DNA of 64,000 nucleotides from Dillenia suffruticosa (taxonomy: Eukaryota > Streptophyta > Magnoliopsida > Dilleniales > Dilleniaceae), in contig JAVTVX010000031.1 in the NCBI GenBank assembly GCA_033439265.1, positions 16,226,001-16,290,000 on the forward strand, written 5' to 3'. Below, one piece after another: positions 35,701 to 46,500 of the stretch. Positions within the stretch are counted from its first letter, which is position 1; each line of letters starts with the position of its first letter. The notes under the pieces were generated by a model. That model did not search any database. It worked only from the letters and a program-made list of their open reading frames with translations, and had not been told where the DNA came from. The translations under genes were made by a program, and so were the position numbers.

Positions 35701-35811
35701 TGAGCTTCGGTCTTCTCGTGAGGTTATAAATGAAAGAATTCGTTCAAGTACTTCGTCTGGAAATGGTGGAGGTGATGTCATATCTCTGTTTCTTTTGCTG
35801 TCCATAAACAC
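26763..35811 (-). CDS. TIR1/AFB-type F-box auxin receptor
   Basis: Substrate-recognition subunit of a nuclear SCF ubiquitin ligase that binds auxin and Aux/IAA repressors. Exons: 35321-35811, 32499-32991, 26763-27518; all junctions are GT-AG and the frame is open (579 residues; M11 is an alternative start). The F-box is at about 17-60, followed by the leucine-rich-repeat solenoid, ending GPRRDAPPFVLTL. Against TIR1 (constant offset of 8) R411 and R444 match the auxin and InsP6 contacts R403 and R436. R86 replaces H78, A446 replaces S438 and L26 replaces F18. R86 and A446 are AFB4/5-like, but there is no long AFB4/5 N-terminal extension. AFB6 is a plausible clade, not proven. Introns are large (2.3 and 5.0 kb); intron 2 holds LINE debris. 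Confidence 0.93.
26942..26963 (-). promoter_or_regulatory. Degenerate miR393 target site
   Basis: Located in exon 3 over the conserved codons for ESMRSLWM, where TIR1/AFB2/AFB3 mRNAs are cleaved by miR393. The + strand here should equal miR393 if pairing were perfect. It agrees at positions 1-7 but differs at 8, 13, 17, 20 and 21 (20 gives a G:U wobble). A mismatch at 8 plus three others predicts weak or no regulation. miR393 sequence is from memory. Confidence 0.6.
29480..29850 (-). mobile_element. RTE-type LINE 3' fragment (copy 2)
   Basis: The minus strand encodes GYMQRRPKDALDRRIK, then KRKRRSLKTWMQIIRKDM and LDRNVWRRII, the C-terminus of plant RTE-clade reverse transcriptases. It lies in intron 2 of the auxin-receptor gene, in the same orientation as the gene. 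An (AAT)n-rich stretch (29541-29570) follows the stop. It directly abuts the 3' end of another copy of the same family. Confidence 0.75.
29851..30735 (-). mobile_element. RTE-type LINE, 5'-truncated (copy 1)
   Basis: Minus strand: ITKSIQDKISWCMFFVNN (30640-30720) is the region of the FADD catalytic box, here degraded to FVNN. It is followed by LKTEFMRCEFS and VPKSERFRYFGSIIQ, typical of RTE-clade elements, and a degenerate AVRPVLLYG-like segment. The 3' end carries AGCCGACGTCAAATATTGGG and a TTG/TTA microsatellite (29851-29880), the usual plant RTE terminus. Many stops. The 5' truncation point is near 30735. It is inside auxin-receptor intron 2. Confidence 0.8.
30851..31245. repeat. Diverged direct repeat, offset about 237 bp
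   Basis: The block at 30851-30950 (CGAGCAGGATTCTCCATGG... to the AAAGAATATCAATTGAA region) recurs at 31088-31205 (CGAGTAGGACTATCCATGG...) with similar order of motifs: CATGGTTTGCACC, TAGTTG, TGTAGTTGGCTC/TGTGGTTGGCTC, GTGGACCAAAGAA and CTTGGTGGTGGATG-like. Lies in auxin-receptor intron 2, next to the RTE LINE. A CCAACATCGGATAAATGG motif between them is common at ends of plant repeats. Confidence 0.6.
34854..34893. repeat. ATCATTA heptamer repeat
   Basis: Five full and one partial perfect copies of the 7-mer ATCATTA in intron 1 of the auxin-receptor gene. It is not the plant telomere repeat. Confidence 0.9.
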
Positions 35812-35814
35812 AGA

Positions 35815-35953
35815 AAGAGAGAGAGAGAGAGAGAGATCTGAGAGAGATCTGAGAGAATTAGAATGAATTATTGAGATTTTGAAGATCTGCCATTGATGAC
35901 GAAACTGAAGCTTTTTGTCTTGTTTAATTTGAGTTTAATTATAAAGATGGAGA

Positions 35954-35993
<40 letters not shown>
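35815..35993. repeat. Two (GA)n tracts in the auxin-receptor 5' leader
   Basis: GA runs at about 35815-35837 and 35949-35993 just upstream of the auxin-receptor start codon, CT-rich on the sense strand. CT-rich leaders are common in plant promoters; transcription start not determined. Confidence 0.8.
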
Positions 35994-35996
<3 letters not shown>

Positions 35997-36284
35997 AGCG
36001 AGCGAGCTAAAGTGCGCACCGGAGCATATGATATCAAAGGCCAGTTTTGGTGTCAGGAGGGGAGAGAGAATGAGATGGAAGCGTAAGGGTACCACACTCC
36101 TTTTTCAGATATTTTATTCCCTTACTCGGGCTCTTGATTTTAAATTTAAAAATAATAAAAAATTAATAATTTTAAATTTTAAAAATAATAAAAAATTGAT
36201 GATTAAAATAAATTTATAATATTTAAATCGAATTAATACACGGATATTGATAATGAAAATTATTTTTAAAAAAAACCTGAGGGC

Positions 36285-36465
36285 ACATGGCTAAGATGCG
36301 CAGTGGTGGGGGATGTGCACTCAGCGTTTGAACTTAAACCCTTGCGCTATTGGAATAAGTTCGGGGATAGTTGAGGATTTGACTACCGTGGTGCCCACTG
36401 CACGTAAAAGTGCAGGTTAGCGAACGTTACGTTACCACCGATGAGGAAAAAAAAAAAACAAAAAA
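36285..36465 (+). mobile_element. SINE-like element with A-rich tail
   Basis: GGGCACATGGCTAAGATGCG is box-A-like and GCGTTTGAACTTAA a weak box B about 45 bases later. The element ends in a run of 12 A plus CAAAAAAG. Target duplications are not clear because both flanks are A-rich. Size and order fit a plant SINE. Confidence 0.6.
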
Positions 36466-39400
36466 GTTTTATCTCCAAAATTGTTTTTTATACTTAATAA
36501 TAAATTATAATTCAATGTCTTTTTCATTTTCTCACCTCTCATATAAATTTAAAATTTGTACAGATTTAATTAAATATAACCCAATTTTATTTCTTTTTTA
36601 TGAATAAAATCATCGGTAATGAAATTAAAGCTCGATTAATGTAATCATATAAAAAAATCACATAAAAAATATGCGATACAAAATAAAATAGAATAACGAA
36701 AAAGAATTAATATAACAGATCTGAAGATTTGGTCACTACATTCGGTGTCTTCTGCTTAGCAAATAATTTTCCCTAATTTTACTTATAAAAGATTTTATAC
36801 AATAAATAACCGAATGACTTCACCCCTAATATAAAGAATCTAATTAACAATATCAACCTCAAGCCTTACAATTATGAAAAAAAAAAAAAAGCTTTGAATA
36901 TATATTTCCTTTAAAATATTTTGTTCTATTTGAGTTAAACTAATTACAACTTAATATAGTGGTAAAATAAAATTTTATATTTCTTTTGAAATAAATAACA
37001 ACATAATAAAAAATAATTTATATTTATTATGCAGCAAAATTTCAACTCTTTTACTAGTCCCTTAAAAGGGTTGTTTGAAAAACCTCGATTCATCTCAATT
37101 TATTTGTATTTTTTATATATTTATAATAATTTTGCACTAAAATAATTTTTTTTTGTGAGAAATGTTGAGTTTTATAAACAAGGTGAAATATTTTTTTAAA
37201 ATGATAAATTAAAATATAGAGCTCTTTCTTTTCAGCAATGAAAAAAAGCATAAAACTCCTAGTAATTAAATTAGAAAATTACAAACAAGATTTATTTAAT
37301 ATATATAGGGTTGGTTATTATATTTTTACTAAAACAACTTAAAAGATTAATATTTTTATAATTAGTAGATATTCGAAATTATATTTTGATTAATTTGATT
37401 TGATTATTGTCGAACTCAATTTAAGAGAAAGTCTTTTTAATATATTTTTTTATTTTTAAATTTAAAATTTAAAATTTAATTAAAAGATTTGATACTTTTA
37501 CTTATTCAATTGATTATCGGTTAATAAGAATGTAATAAAGAAAAAATAATATTTAAACAAATCAAAATTAAACCTCAATCTTGTTGGATTTTTTTTTTTT
37601 TTTTTTTTTTTGGGGTGGGGTGAGATTTTTGGGGTTATTAATGGACATCGACGGTTTGTCTCTTGTGATTTTATGGCATACATGATATTTCGTTTTCAGC
37701 CGTACGATTTGTGATGCTTCAAATGTAAAGTCAATTTCAATTCTTTACACCCTTCTATTAATGTGGGCCCATAGAAGGAAGCAACCGGAGAGAATTGCAT
37801 TGCGTGATTTCAGTCTTTAATCTTAATTTCTGACATTTTATCAAATTTTTCTTACTTTTCAAGCACATTTATTTCATGCAGTTTGATTCCCTCCCAGGAT
37901 TTGGCCTATATTCGAGTCATTTTTCCATTTTCCTCTGTGGTTAGCAGAATTTAAACAAATCATATCGGAGAAGTATAAGAACACATTCCTCTCATCACAA
38001 AAGTGAAATCATATAAATAATATAAAGATTTCATGTGAAATTACTTAATCAAAATTTTAAATTCATATTTTAAAAATAAAAAAAACAAATACCGAAAATA
38101 TCAATCTCTTAATTAAACTCTATGATGGCCTAAGATAGATTAGTCGAATTTTTTAATATAGATGATAAAGTATTTATAAAAATAAATAAATAAAAGGAAT
38201 CATATGGTCCCCATTATCAACCACAGGGTTCACTCATCCAACCCACCATTAACACACTTTCCTATACTCTGCCATACAATATTACAAGAAAGAGAGGGAG
38301 AGGGAGGCCTTAAAATTAGTCAATTCGATTCTGGCAACACGCGATAGCGCAATCATAAGGGTCGAACCGTGACATGATTTGCGCAAGTTCCATGCATGTG
38401 ACCTCAAAAATGTGGTAAACTGTGAAGCATAAAGTGTCAATTGTCGCACTCAGCGTGGCTTGAATTCACCATACGCCCCGAGTAGACAATAAAAGAGAAG
38501 AGAAGGATTTTATTAAGCATCTGATCCTCACAGGCACAGCTAATCGTCTCCGATCTCCCACCGATCTATCAGATTTTTTTAAATAGATTTTCAGTTATTA
38601 ATGATCAACTAAAATATATATATATATATATAGCCTCCGATCTCCATAACTATTAACCCTTAATTAAGAATCCTTATGAATGTGTTCACATATTTATTTT
38701 TTGGGAAATGGGCAAATTATTAATTGGAGAGAAACAGCTTGTAATAGAGATTAGTTGGCACCGTGAGTTTCCCACCCTGTTTTGTGCCATTCACGCGTCT
38801 TTTCCTTGTTTGTTTCTTAAGCATATGTATTGATTTTTTAAGCTAAATTTTAGTGATGAATCTTGCATCAAACTTCTTTTTTCATCGGCCATGAAAAAAA
38901 TAACATTAATCAGTGTTAAAACTGATCACGAGTATAACCTCTCTGCCCTTGATCTTGTGTCAAACTTCACTGCGGTTGAAAGACGGCAAATACGCCAAAC
39001 TCACTTGTGAGGAGAGCGATGGATCGTACCCAGGCCGGGCCATCTTTACATTTTATGTGAGTGAGAGAGAGAGTGGGAGAGAGCGGGCTATCAAGTCAAA
39101 TTAATGATAAGTTGATTTAATAAAATGTGATATTATATTTTATAACCAAAATTTCAAATTCGATTTACGATTTGAATATAAAATTAATTACGTTAAAAAA
39201 ATAGTTCTCTAAATAGAGCACTGCAATTTCCAAACTAAATTAATTGGAGTATTGTTTCGAATACCGATTGATATAGTAACAAAGAGAAAGAGAGAGAGAG
39301 AGCTATCAAGTGAAACAAAGGTCTCTTTTGCTTTATATTTTATCTTATATCATAGTGATAATTTTGCTACTAAACTCTTTTGACTTGAATGATTAGACAC

Positions 39401-40126
39401 TCTATTCTTTTAACTAAAGATTTCGAATTCGAATTTTAAAAATGACGAAAAAAATTGAAAGAACTAATCCTCTAAAATGAACCCCACAGTATTCAAATTG
39501 GACGGATATTGGTGATGAAAACAAAAAAAAAAAAAATAGTGATAATCTTGCTAAATTTAATTGTGCCTATTGAGGTCGACTTTGACTCCACGGATAAATT
39601 GATCTTCTAACTCAAGTGGAGATCCAGTGTCGATATGTCTGTTGGATATATATATATATATATATATATCTATTAATGAGAGACATGTAAAAAACCTGTT
39701 GGAGGTGGCTCTGATAGAAGAAGTTTTGACGTTCAAGTCAAAAAGAGTGATAAAAGAATGAAAAACTGAGCGAGTCAGAGAGTCAGATCTATAGCCTTGT
39801 GTTATCTCCATATGATGAGTGTAGAGTTAAATATATTGCTTACCTTTCAAAAATTACCTGTGCTCAATATATATATAGTGTGCGTCTGCATGGTAAGAGA
39901 TGTAAAAACCCTGTTAACCTTGTTAAGAGACCATAAAAAATACTCTGAAATTAGAGTTGTAGTCAAGAATTTTCAATAGATTTAGGATCCTATAAATTAA
40001 GTGAAATTCAAATTATCATAAAAATTCTCTACCTTATTAAAAGAGATTACATATATTTCAATCCTTATCGATAAAGATTGCCTCAAGATTAGGAGAGATT
40101 CAAATCTTAATTGATCATGATCGTGT
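36466..40126. other. Gene-poor AT-rich stretch
   Basis: No gene recognised. Contains a decayed SINE body (about 37360-37500), a T run (about 37590-37610), AT microsatellites (38613-38632, 39647-39670) and short GA tracts. A 63-codon frame at 38913-39104 has no recognisable motif. Confidence 0.4.
37360..37500 (-). repeat. Decayed SINE-family body
   Basis: Shares the order GATATTCGAAATTATATTTT, GATTAATTTGA, TCGAACTCAATTTAAGAGAA and AAATTTAATTAAAAGATTTGATAC with copies at 40470-40620 and 41598-41730, in the same orientation. The tRNA-like head is no longer recognisable. Confidence 0.5.
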
Positions 40127-40403
40127 TTTGTTAAGTGAAAATGTTATTCAGTGGGAGACCACTCGATAGTAACCAAGAGAGGGGACACCAAAAGAGTTTA
40201 ACCAAATAATAGTTGAGAGACATAAGCGAGAGTGTTCGACTAAAAGAGAGAGTTCATTCGTTGTGGGTATTTACCAAAAGGCTCCTTGATGGTATGTGGA
40301 ACTTGTGACTATGGCCTAACATGCCGGATAATCTTTAAACTTTATGATTATGGATTGTTGGACCATGTACCATCAGTGTCAACATAGTTTACACTCGGCA
40401 TGG

Positions 40404-40436
40404 ACTTGATCTTAGCCAAAAGACCAAGAAAGGTAT
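40404..40436 (-). ncRNA. U2 snRNA 5'-end fragment (not a functional gene)
   Basis: The minus strand from 40436 reads ATACCTTTCTTGGTCTTTTG and continues GCTAAGATCAAGT. This equals the first 33 bases of U2 snRNA with two C-to-T changes. Homology stops abruptly: the next bases (CCATGCCGAGTG) are not U2, and the branch-point-recognition, Sm-binding and 3' parts are missing. Fits a U2 5' fragment fused to another sequence, as template switching during LINE reverse transcription can produce. No upstream snRNA promoter element was recognised. Confidence 0.75.
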
Positions 40437-40469
40437 CCTCCGACATGTATTAGTATTCTTTGTTTTTTT

Positions 40470-40620
40470 GTTCAATCAATTGATATTTAAAATTATATTT
40501 TGATTAATTTAATCCAAATATTGTTGAACTCAATTTAGGAAAAACTCTCCCAATATAGGTTTTTTTTTTTATTTTGAATTCAAAACTTAATTAAAAGATT
40601 TAGTATCATTTTCTCTTAAT
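40470..40620 (-). repeat. Decayed SINE-family body
   Basis: TTGATATTTAAAATTATATT, GATTAATTTAATCCAAATATT, GAACTCAATTTAGGAAAAAC and a T run, then GAATTCAAAACTTAATTAAA: the same order of blocks as at 37360-37500 and 41598-41730, close to the better preserved SINE at 21618-21818. Confidence 0.55.
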
Positions 40621-41029
40621 GAAATTTCTCATTCTTGTTGAAAAGAGTAAGAATTTATCTTTCTCTTTTATCTTTTTCTTTTTTTTTCTTTTTTGGGAAA
40701 ATTGATTTCGGTGCAAATATCACTTTTGTTATTATAAAAGGTAGAGATACGTATTGATTTATAATTTCAATTTGGTTGAATCACACGCTTCTTGGTATAA
40801 GAATTTACCTCAAACTTTGAGTTTGTCAAATCAAATAAACCTGTGTTAAATCAAACAAACTTGTGTTATGAAATACTTTAAGAAAAAATAACGTAAAAAG
40901 ATCTAATTTAATAAAGAAATTTGAATATCACTGAGAGATTGATAGAATAAAATTTGATTTCGTTTTTCCAAAGAAGAATATCCCAATGAGATTTAAGGGA
41001 TGCAATTTATAGATGTTGAAAAAGATGAT

Positions 41030-41205
41030 GAGTCAGCACCTAGAGTTATGAGATACTCACATGTGACATGAGCTTCAAGTGAGTCAGCAACTAGGGTTGC
41101 AATATGTTGAGATGTGGCAGAAGTTTTAGGTGAGTCAACACCTGAGATTCTGATGCGTTCTGATGTGTTGACACGTGACAGGAGTTTTGGATGAGTTAGC
41201 AACAT
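41030..41205. repeat. Minisatellite, 51-61 bp unit, three copies plus start of a fourth
   Basis: Units begin GAGTCAGCACC (41030), GAGTCAGCAAC (41081), GAGTCAACACC (41132) and GAGTTAGCAAC (41193), giving spacings of 51, 51 and 61. Within units GTTATGAGATA, GTTGCAATATG and GTGACATGAG/GTGGCAGAAG/GTGACAGGAG align. The minus-strand open frame across it is a by-product of the repeat, with no recognised protein motif. Confidence 0.75.
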
Positions 41206-41597
41206 ATTGAATTAAATGATGATACATGTCTTGTAAGTTATCACGTGTGATACATAAGCACATATATATAATCACTTGTCGGCATGTGATGACACGTATT
41301 TTGTATATATGTCACACACCGGACATTCACAAGATTTTTCAATATTCGTAACAGCCTGTTTATAATGAAAGCTTTAAGCCTAAGTTGGAAGAAATTATTA
41401 ATACTCATTGTCCTACAAGTTAGAAAGTGCCATATATATAAATAGAATATTTACGTATAAATAAAATAGTATGTATATATTAGTAGTCAAATAAACTTTT
41501 ACTTTTAAAATTAAAATATTTCATATTGACATTTTATAATGAAAATTTTAAGTTGTTCAAAATAAGATTTAATAATATATATATTTTTATAATTAAC

Positions 41598-41730
41598 TGA
41601 TATCTAAAATTATATTTTGATTAATTCGAATCAAGTATTGTCTGATCTAATTTAGGGACGATCTCTCACAACATAATTTTTTTTATTATTTTGAATTCAA
41701 AATTTGATTAAGAAAATTAATATATTTAGC
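41598..41730 (-). repeat. Decayed SINE-family body
   Basis: CTGATATCTAAAATTATATT, GATTAATTCGAATCAAGTATT, GATCTAATTTAGGGACGATC and GAATTCAAAATTTGATTAAG: a third copy of the dispersed repeat, same orientation as those at 37.4 and 40.5 kb. Confidence 0.55.
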
Positions 41731-42812
41731 TATTAAATCGATCGCATGATAGTAACAATATAAATATATAGAATTTTGTGCCGTGCTTGGAAGGTTACTT
41801 GCTCCTTTTAATTCTTTTGCCATGCCCAAAGAAATGAAAAGAAAAATCGGAGATTAGTTTAGATTTGGTTTGGTAACATAGGTTAGCTGTATTATTGAGA
41901 CGGTCATTAATCTAACCAGCGTAACTACAAAAAGAATTTGCTTATAATTGATAATCCACATTTTTCTTGGGGAATACCAAAGTTAATCTCCTTGCCCAAG
42001 TACAACAGATCATCTATTATTGTGTATATTTCTAATCAAATAATTAGATAATTTATTGGAAAAAAGTTGATGAGACACCAATACCTTTATGGTCGCCCAA
42101 ATGTTAAGAAGGCCATGTTCTCCCGACCATATTTCTCTCTCTTTCAATTTTTCCTCAAAAACCAAGATGTCTAAGTCGTTATCAATTCTTGCTTTACTCC
42201 TTGCCGGTTTTCATGGAGGTGGACCCTGTTTTTGATGGGGCTGGGGGAAGGGGGGACGTGCCTCGTGGCACCCAAGTTGCTCGACAAAATCCAATCTTCC
42301 AACTCCATAATGCAATTGCAATCTCATCTGACATACACAAGACTTTGAAATTAGGATTTAAGAATGTCCCTACCAGGTCAGATCTTGATCATTATTTTTG
42401 ATACAAAGTTTTAGTCTCACAATGGTTTTTGGTGAAATAACTTGATGAATCCATACGAGTTGACTATTTCATACTCAAAATACAAACCCCAAAAATGTGT
42501 TAACAACTACGAATGCAGAAGAGTTTTGGTAGGACAACAATAGCTGCCAAAAGGCCTCTGCCAAGCACTTTGAAGTTTGTTGGCTTTTATCCTGTCTTCG
42601 CCTTTTGTTTAGGACGAGGGAAAGCCATATTTGGTTTGTTGAGTTGGGGTAAGGGGGCGCCCGGCGGGTCCTTCGAAACCCGTCTTGTAGTATTACCACG
42701 TAGGACAAGACCCAATGAAATCAAAGAGGGCTAAGAAAAATGAAATCAAAAAAAAAAAAGGACAAGAGCCAAGTGTCATTTTAATCCCTTCTTCGCCTTT
42801 AAACCTGACCCC

Positions 42813-42850
<38 letters not shown>

Positions 42851-43504
42851 CAAAAAAAAGGAGCAGGCACTTGAAGTTGGTTCCGCTATTGAAAACCACC
42901 CTAGAAGTTATGTGGCCGAAACCAATTTTCATAACGGTAAATTGCGCCTAGGAAAAGAGTTGAGACCCAAAATTAAGAACCACTGTTTAGTCCAAAACTA
43001 GACTCGGCATCTACATTCATATAACAAAACCAAAATCTCATCCTTTAAAATGACAAAACAAGAAAACATTTTAAGTGAAAATCTATTAAAAGAAGTGAAC
43101 ATCACTACTAAAGCATACTTATACAAGGAAATTTCACCTTGTTTTCACTCGGACAGTTACAAACAAAATACTGTTTGGTCATAGATGAAAAATCACAGCT
43201 AAGAAAAAAAAATCATCTTGCGACTAGCATAGTCAATTTGTGATCATCTCCATAAATCTCATGTTACTGCAAAACCTGCGTTGCCCCCCGCGGGGGGGGG
43301 GGGGTTAGACCGCCCCTGTATCAATCGTGGTAAGTTGCTTGTAAAGTACTCTGTAAGCTCGAACAGATTGGACATCCAAAAAATAAGGAGAACAACATTT
43401 GTTTATGAGCCTTCTAACCCATGTCAAACATGAATTTTTAAATTACGGACAAAGCAAAGTATCTATTTTCTCAGAAGCAATTGTAAGACCTCTTCCGATT
43501 TGAA
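41731..43504. other. Intergenic and 3' flank of the NDB gene
   Basis: No gene recognised. Contains a T run (about 42818-42847) and, about 200 bp past the NDB stop, the palindrome CCCCCCGCGGGGGG extended to 13 G (43284-43304). Two overlapping 73-77 codon open frames near 42.5-42.7 kb on opposite strands show no motif. Confidence 0.4.
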
Positions 43505-46500
43505 TCATATCTGGCTTGAGTCCCTACCAAAAATGAACCGCCTTGTCCAGTCCGAGATGACAAGCATCCTGGTGCGCCAGCTGACGAGCTTGCTGAAAGC
43601 CAAAAGCAACAAGCACGAGATTGTAAATGACCAAACTATGGAAAGCTAATTATGCATGCTAGCAGAAGAAGAAATATACCTCGCATAAATGGAGTACCAA
43701 AGCCACTGAGTACTACGTCCAATAGAAACCCAATCTCCAGGAAGCTGTGCTGCTGTCTGTTCTCCACCCAGTGGAGCAAACTGGCCAAAGTGTCTATACC
43801 TGAATGAATAATTACCAAGAAATGTATCAAACAAGAGACTCAAAAATTTGGCTCAAAGACAAGAAAGAAGAAAGTAATGTCTACGTGAGTTGCAACAGCT
43901 ATCAATACATGGATATACTCCTGTTAAACCATGAATACAATCTTAACTCTGTCGGAGAATATATCCTGGCCAAGAGATTTTGAGCTGAAAATGAAAATTA
44001 ATGACCAATCAAAATGTTAACTGCATAATTGTCCACCTTGTTATCCAAGCACATAAAAAATGATTACCTGTTGAAAACTTTCCAATAAACAATAAATATT
44101 CAGACAGGCATATAAAACCTGATCACCAAACCCCCCCCCCCCGCGGCACAAACACATGGAGAACACCCTATAAACAGTTCTGACTTACCTAAAAGGGTGA
44201 AACCTATGACGGCCTGATCCCCTAAACCTGAGAGGACCTTCAGGATGTTCCTCACACTCTTCCATACGATTGAAACAATCACCAAGATATGCACCTTGCT
44301 GAGCTGCGACCTGAAAAGTCATTGCTGAGGCCCAAGCCTCTTTCGAAACTTAATCTGTATGCATATAAAGGAAGATGATGAGAAAATACAACACCTGAGC
44401 TGTTGCAGGAAGGTTCTTCATCTGAGAATCCACTTGGGAAAGAGCAGATTTAAATTCCTCAATGTTCACTTCAATTGATTCTTTTTTATCATCCCCTTTA
44501 GCCTCCTTTAATAGGTCAGTTACACTGCTTAGCTGCTTGTTCTTCAAGTAGAGCTCCAGTTGCGGGTATCTCTCACAGATGTCATCAAGAACTTCTTGGA
44601 GCTCTTTGACTGTTAGTGTTCCAGAATTGTCCTTGTCCGCCTTGGTGAAAATGGCTGAGATATCTTCCTGATACAAATATCAAGGAAAATCGCAAATCAA
44701 ATTATGCAATATACTAATGATGGGAAAGGACATAAGAATGGATAGAGTCATTGCAAAATTTGCTTCAGGAAAAAGTTCAGCCAAATATTTTGGATTTTAA
44801 CAACTAGAACAGAGTTTCTATATGAGGATATTTTTACTAGGAATTCAACAAAAACACAAGAATTTACTAATTTAGATGTCAATATACCATGACTTTCCGT
44901 TGGTTGATGGTTGCACAATCTCCTAATGCATACACATTATCACATCCCTCAACTCGTAGCCATTCATCAGTTGCTAAAGCACGTCTGTTACCCTGTGATC
45001 AGTACAAAAATCAATATGGATATCCTTATGTGTTTTGAATATATGAGTGCTAAAACAATTCTGAGTTGCATTTTATTTTTCTATAAATATAGATTTGACA
45101 TATGAAGGACACCATATGAGAGATTAAACAATTTGGGAAGCAAACCTGACCAATCTGCTTCATAAAATCCATCACCAGTGGACGAGACCCAATACCAGTA
45201 GACCAGACAACCATTCCATATGGTGTAGAAGAAATTTCGCCCTTCCCCCTTTCCTTAGTAAAAATTTCCTTGTCAGATACTTTCACAACCATTGATCCTG
45301 TTTTTACATTAATACCATCCCTTTGGAATTTTTTCTCAGCAAAAGCCGTGATTCTTTTGTCAAACCTGCATTCCATTAATTTCTGTAAGCATTGCTAAGC
45401 AAAAAATTAGAGTTAAACTCTACAAGCAGTACTGTATCATTTGACTAAATAGCTGTTCAGATTGAATTGGAAATTCAGAACATATGCGTAGACTTCAACT
45501 TCTAAGTAGCCAAATTCTTACCTAGCAAAACTTCAGAGTTGGCAAAACAAATCTAGAAAAAACTAGACATTGTATCTCTCTTTCTAGCAAAAATAAACAT
45601 ATACGGTGTGATGTCATGTTAGAGAAATACAGTTGAGACTACCATGAACTAAAAAGTTACATAAACAGATAATAATGCATCTTCTTCAAAAAGATTGCAG
45701 ACTCAAGCGTGTAGCAACCTAGTTTGTAACGTGAATATATCTTACATGTTCAGAATATGATCTCCAGCCTCAAGAAGACTTATTTTCACCAAGTCTTTAA
45801 CTGCAGGATATAACTTGCATAGATCTTCATGAACAAAGTCATGAAGCTCTGCAGCAAACTCCACTCCAGTTGGACCACCACCAACGATAACAAAATGAAG
45901 AGTTCTTTCTCTATCTTTATCATTTAGCGTCGGTATGCAGGATTTCTCAAAGCAGTCGATAACACTTCTGCGGATTGACTGAGCATCTTCTACCTCCTGC
46001 ACCAAGATGTTAAGTTCAAAGAAATCAAGGCCAGCACCAACATGATTGCTTTGAATGAGCTCAATTTAATTCGAACACCCATAAATTTTCCACATGTCAA
46101 AACTAAAAAAGATTTGTATGCAAAACAGGAACATTCATATGGAAATATAATAATTTTTCAGTTTTGCTTTACCATTTTATTTATTTGCTTTGGCAGGTGT
46201 GGTTTCGAAAGTATAACATCATTGATGGCAATGGGATTAGAATGAAGTTTACCTTCAAAAAGTGGCAATGCTCCTCAACACCTGGGGTATTAAATGTATT
46301 AGGACGGGCTCCAACTGCTATAACCAGGTAATCATAGTCAACTTCAAATTCTTCTACCCCACCCAAGTGCTCATCTGAATTAGAACGGCAGTAAACTTTC
46401 TTATTTGCTGGATCAATCTTGAAACATTCAGCTTCCGCATAAGAAATATCCACCTTTTTCTGGAAATTTAGCAGGAGAATAAGAAGAATGTTATGAGTAC

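Noticed and set aside
38330..38420. GGGTCGAACCGTGAC-like box B candidate
   Set aside because: No box A at the right distance, no A tail and no flanking direct repeat seen.
40404..40436. Functional U2 snRNA gene
   Set aside because: Only the first 33 bases are present; branch-site pairing region, Sm site and 3' stem-loops are missing.
41028..41205. CRISPR-like array
   Set aside because: Units are tandemly repeated over their whole length with no unique spacers, in a plant nuclear context; it is a minisatellite.
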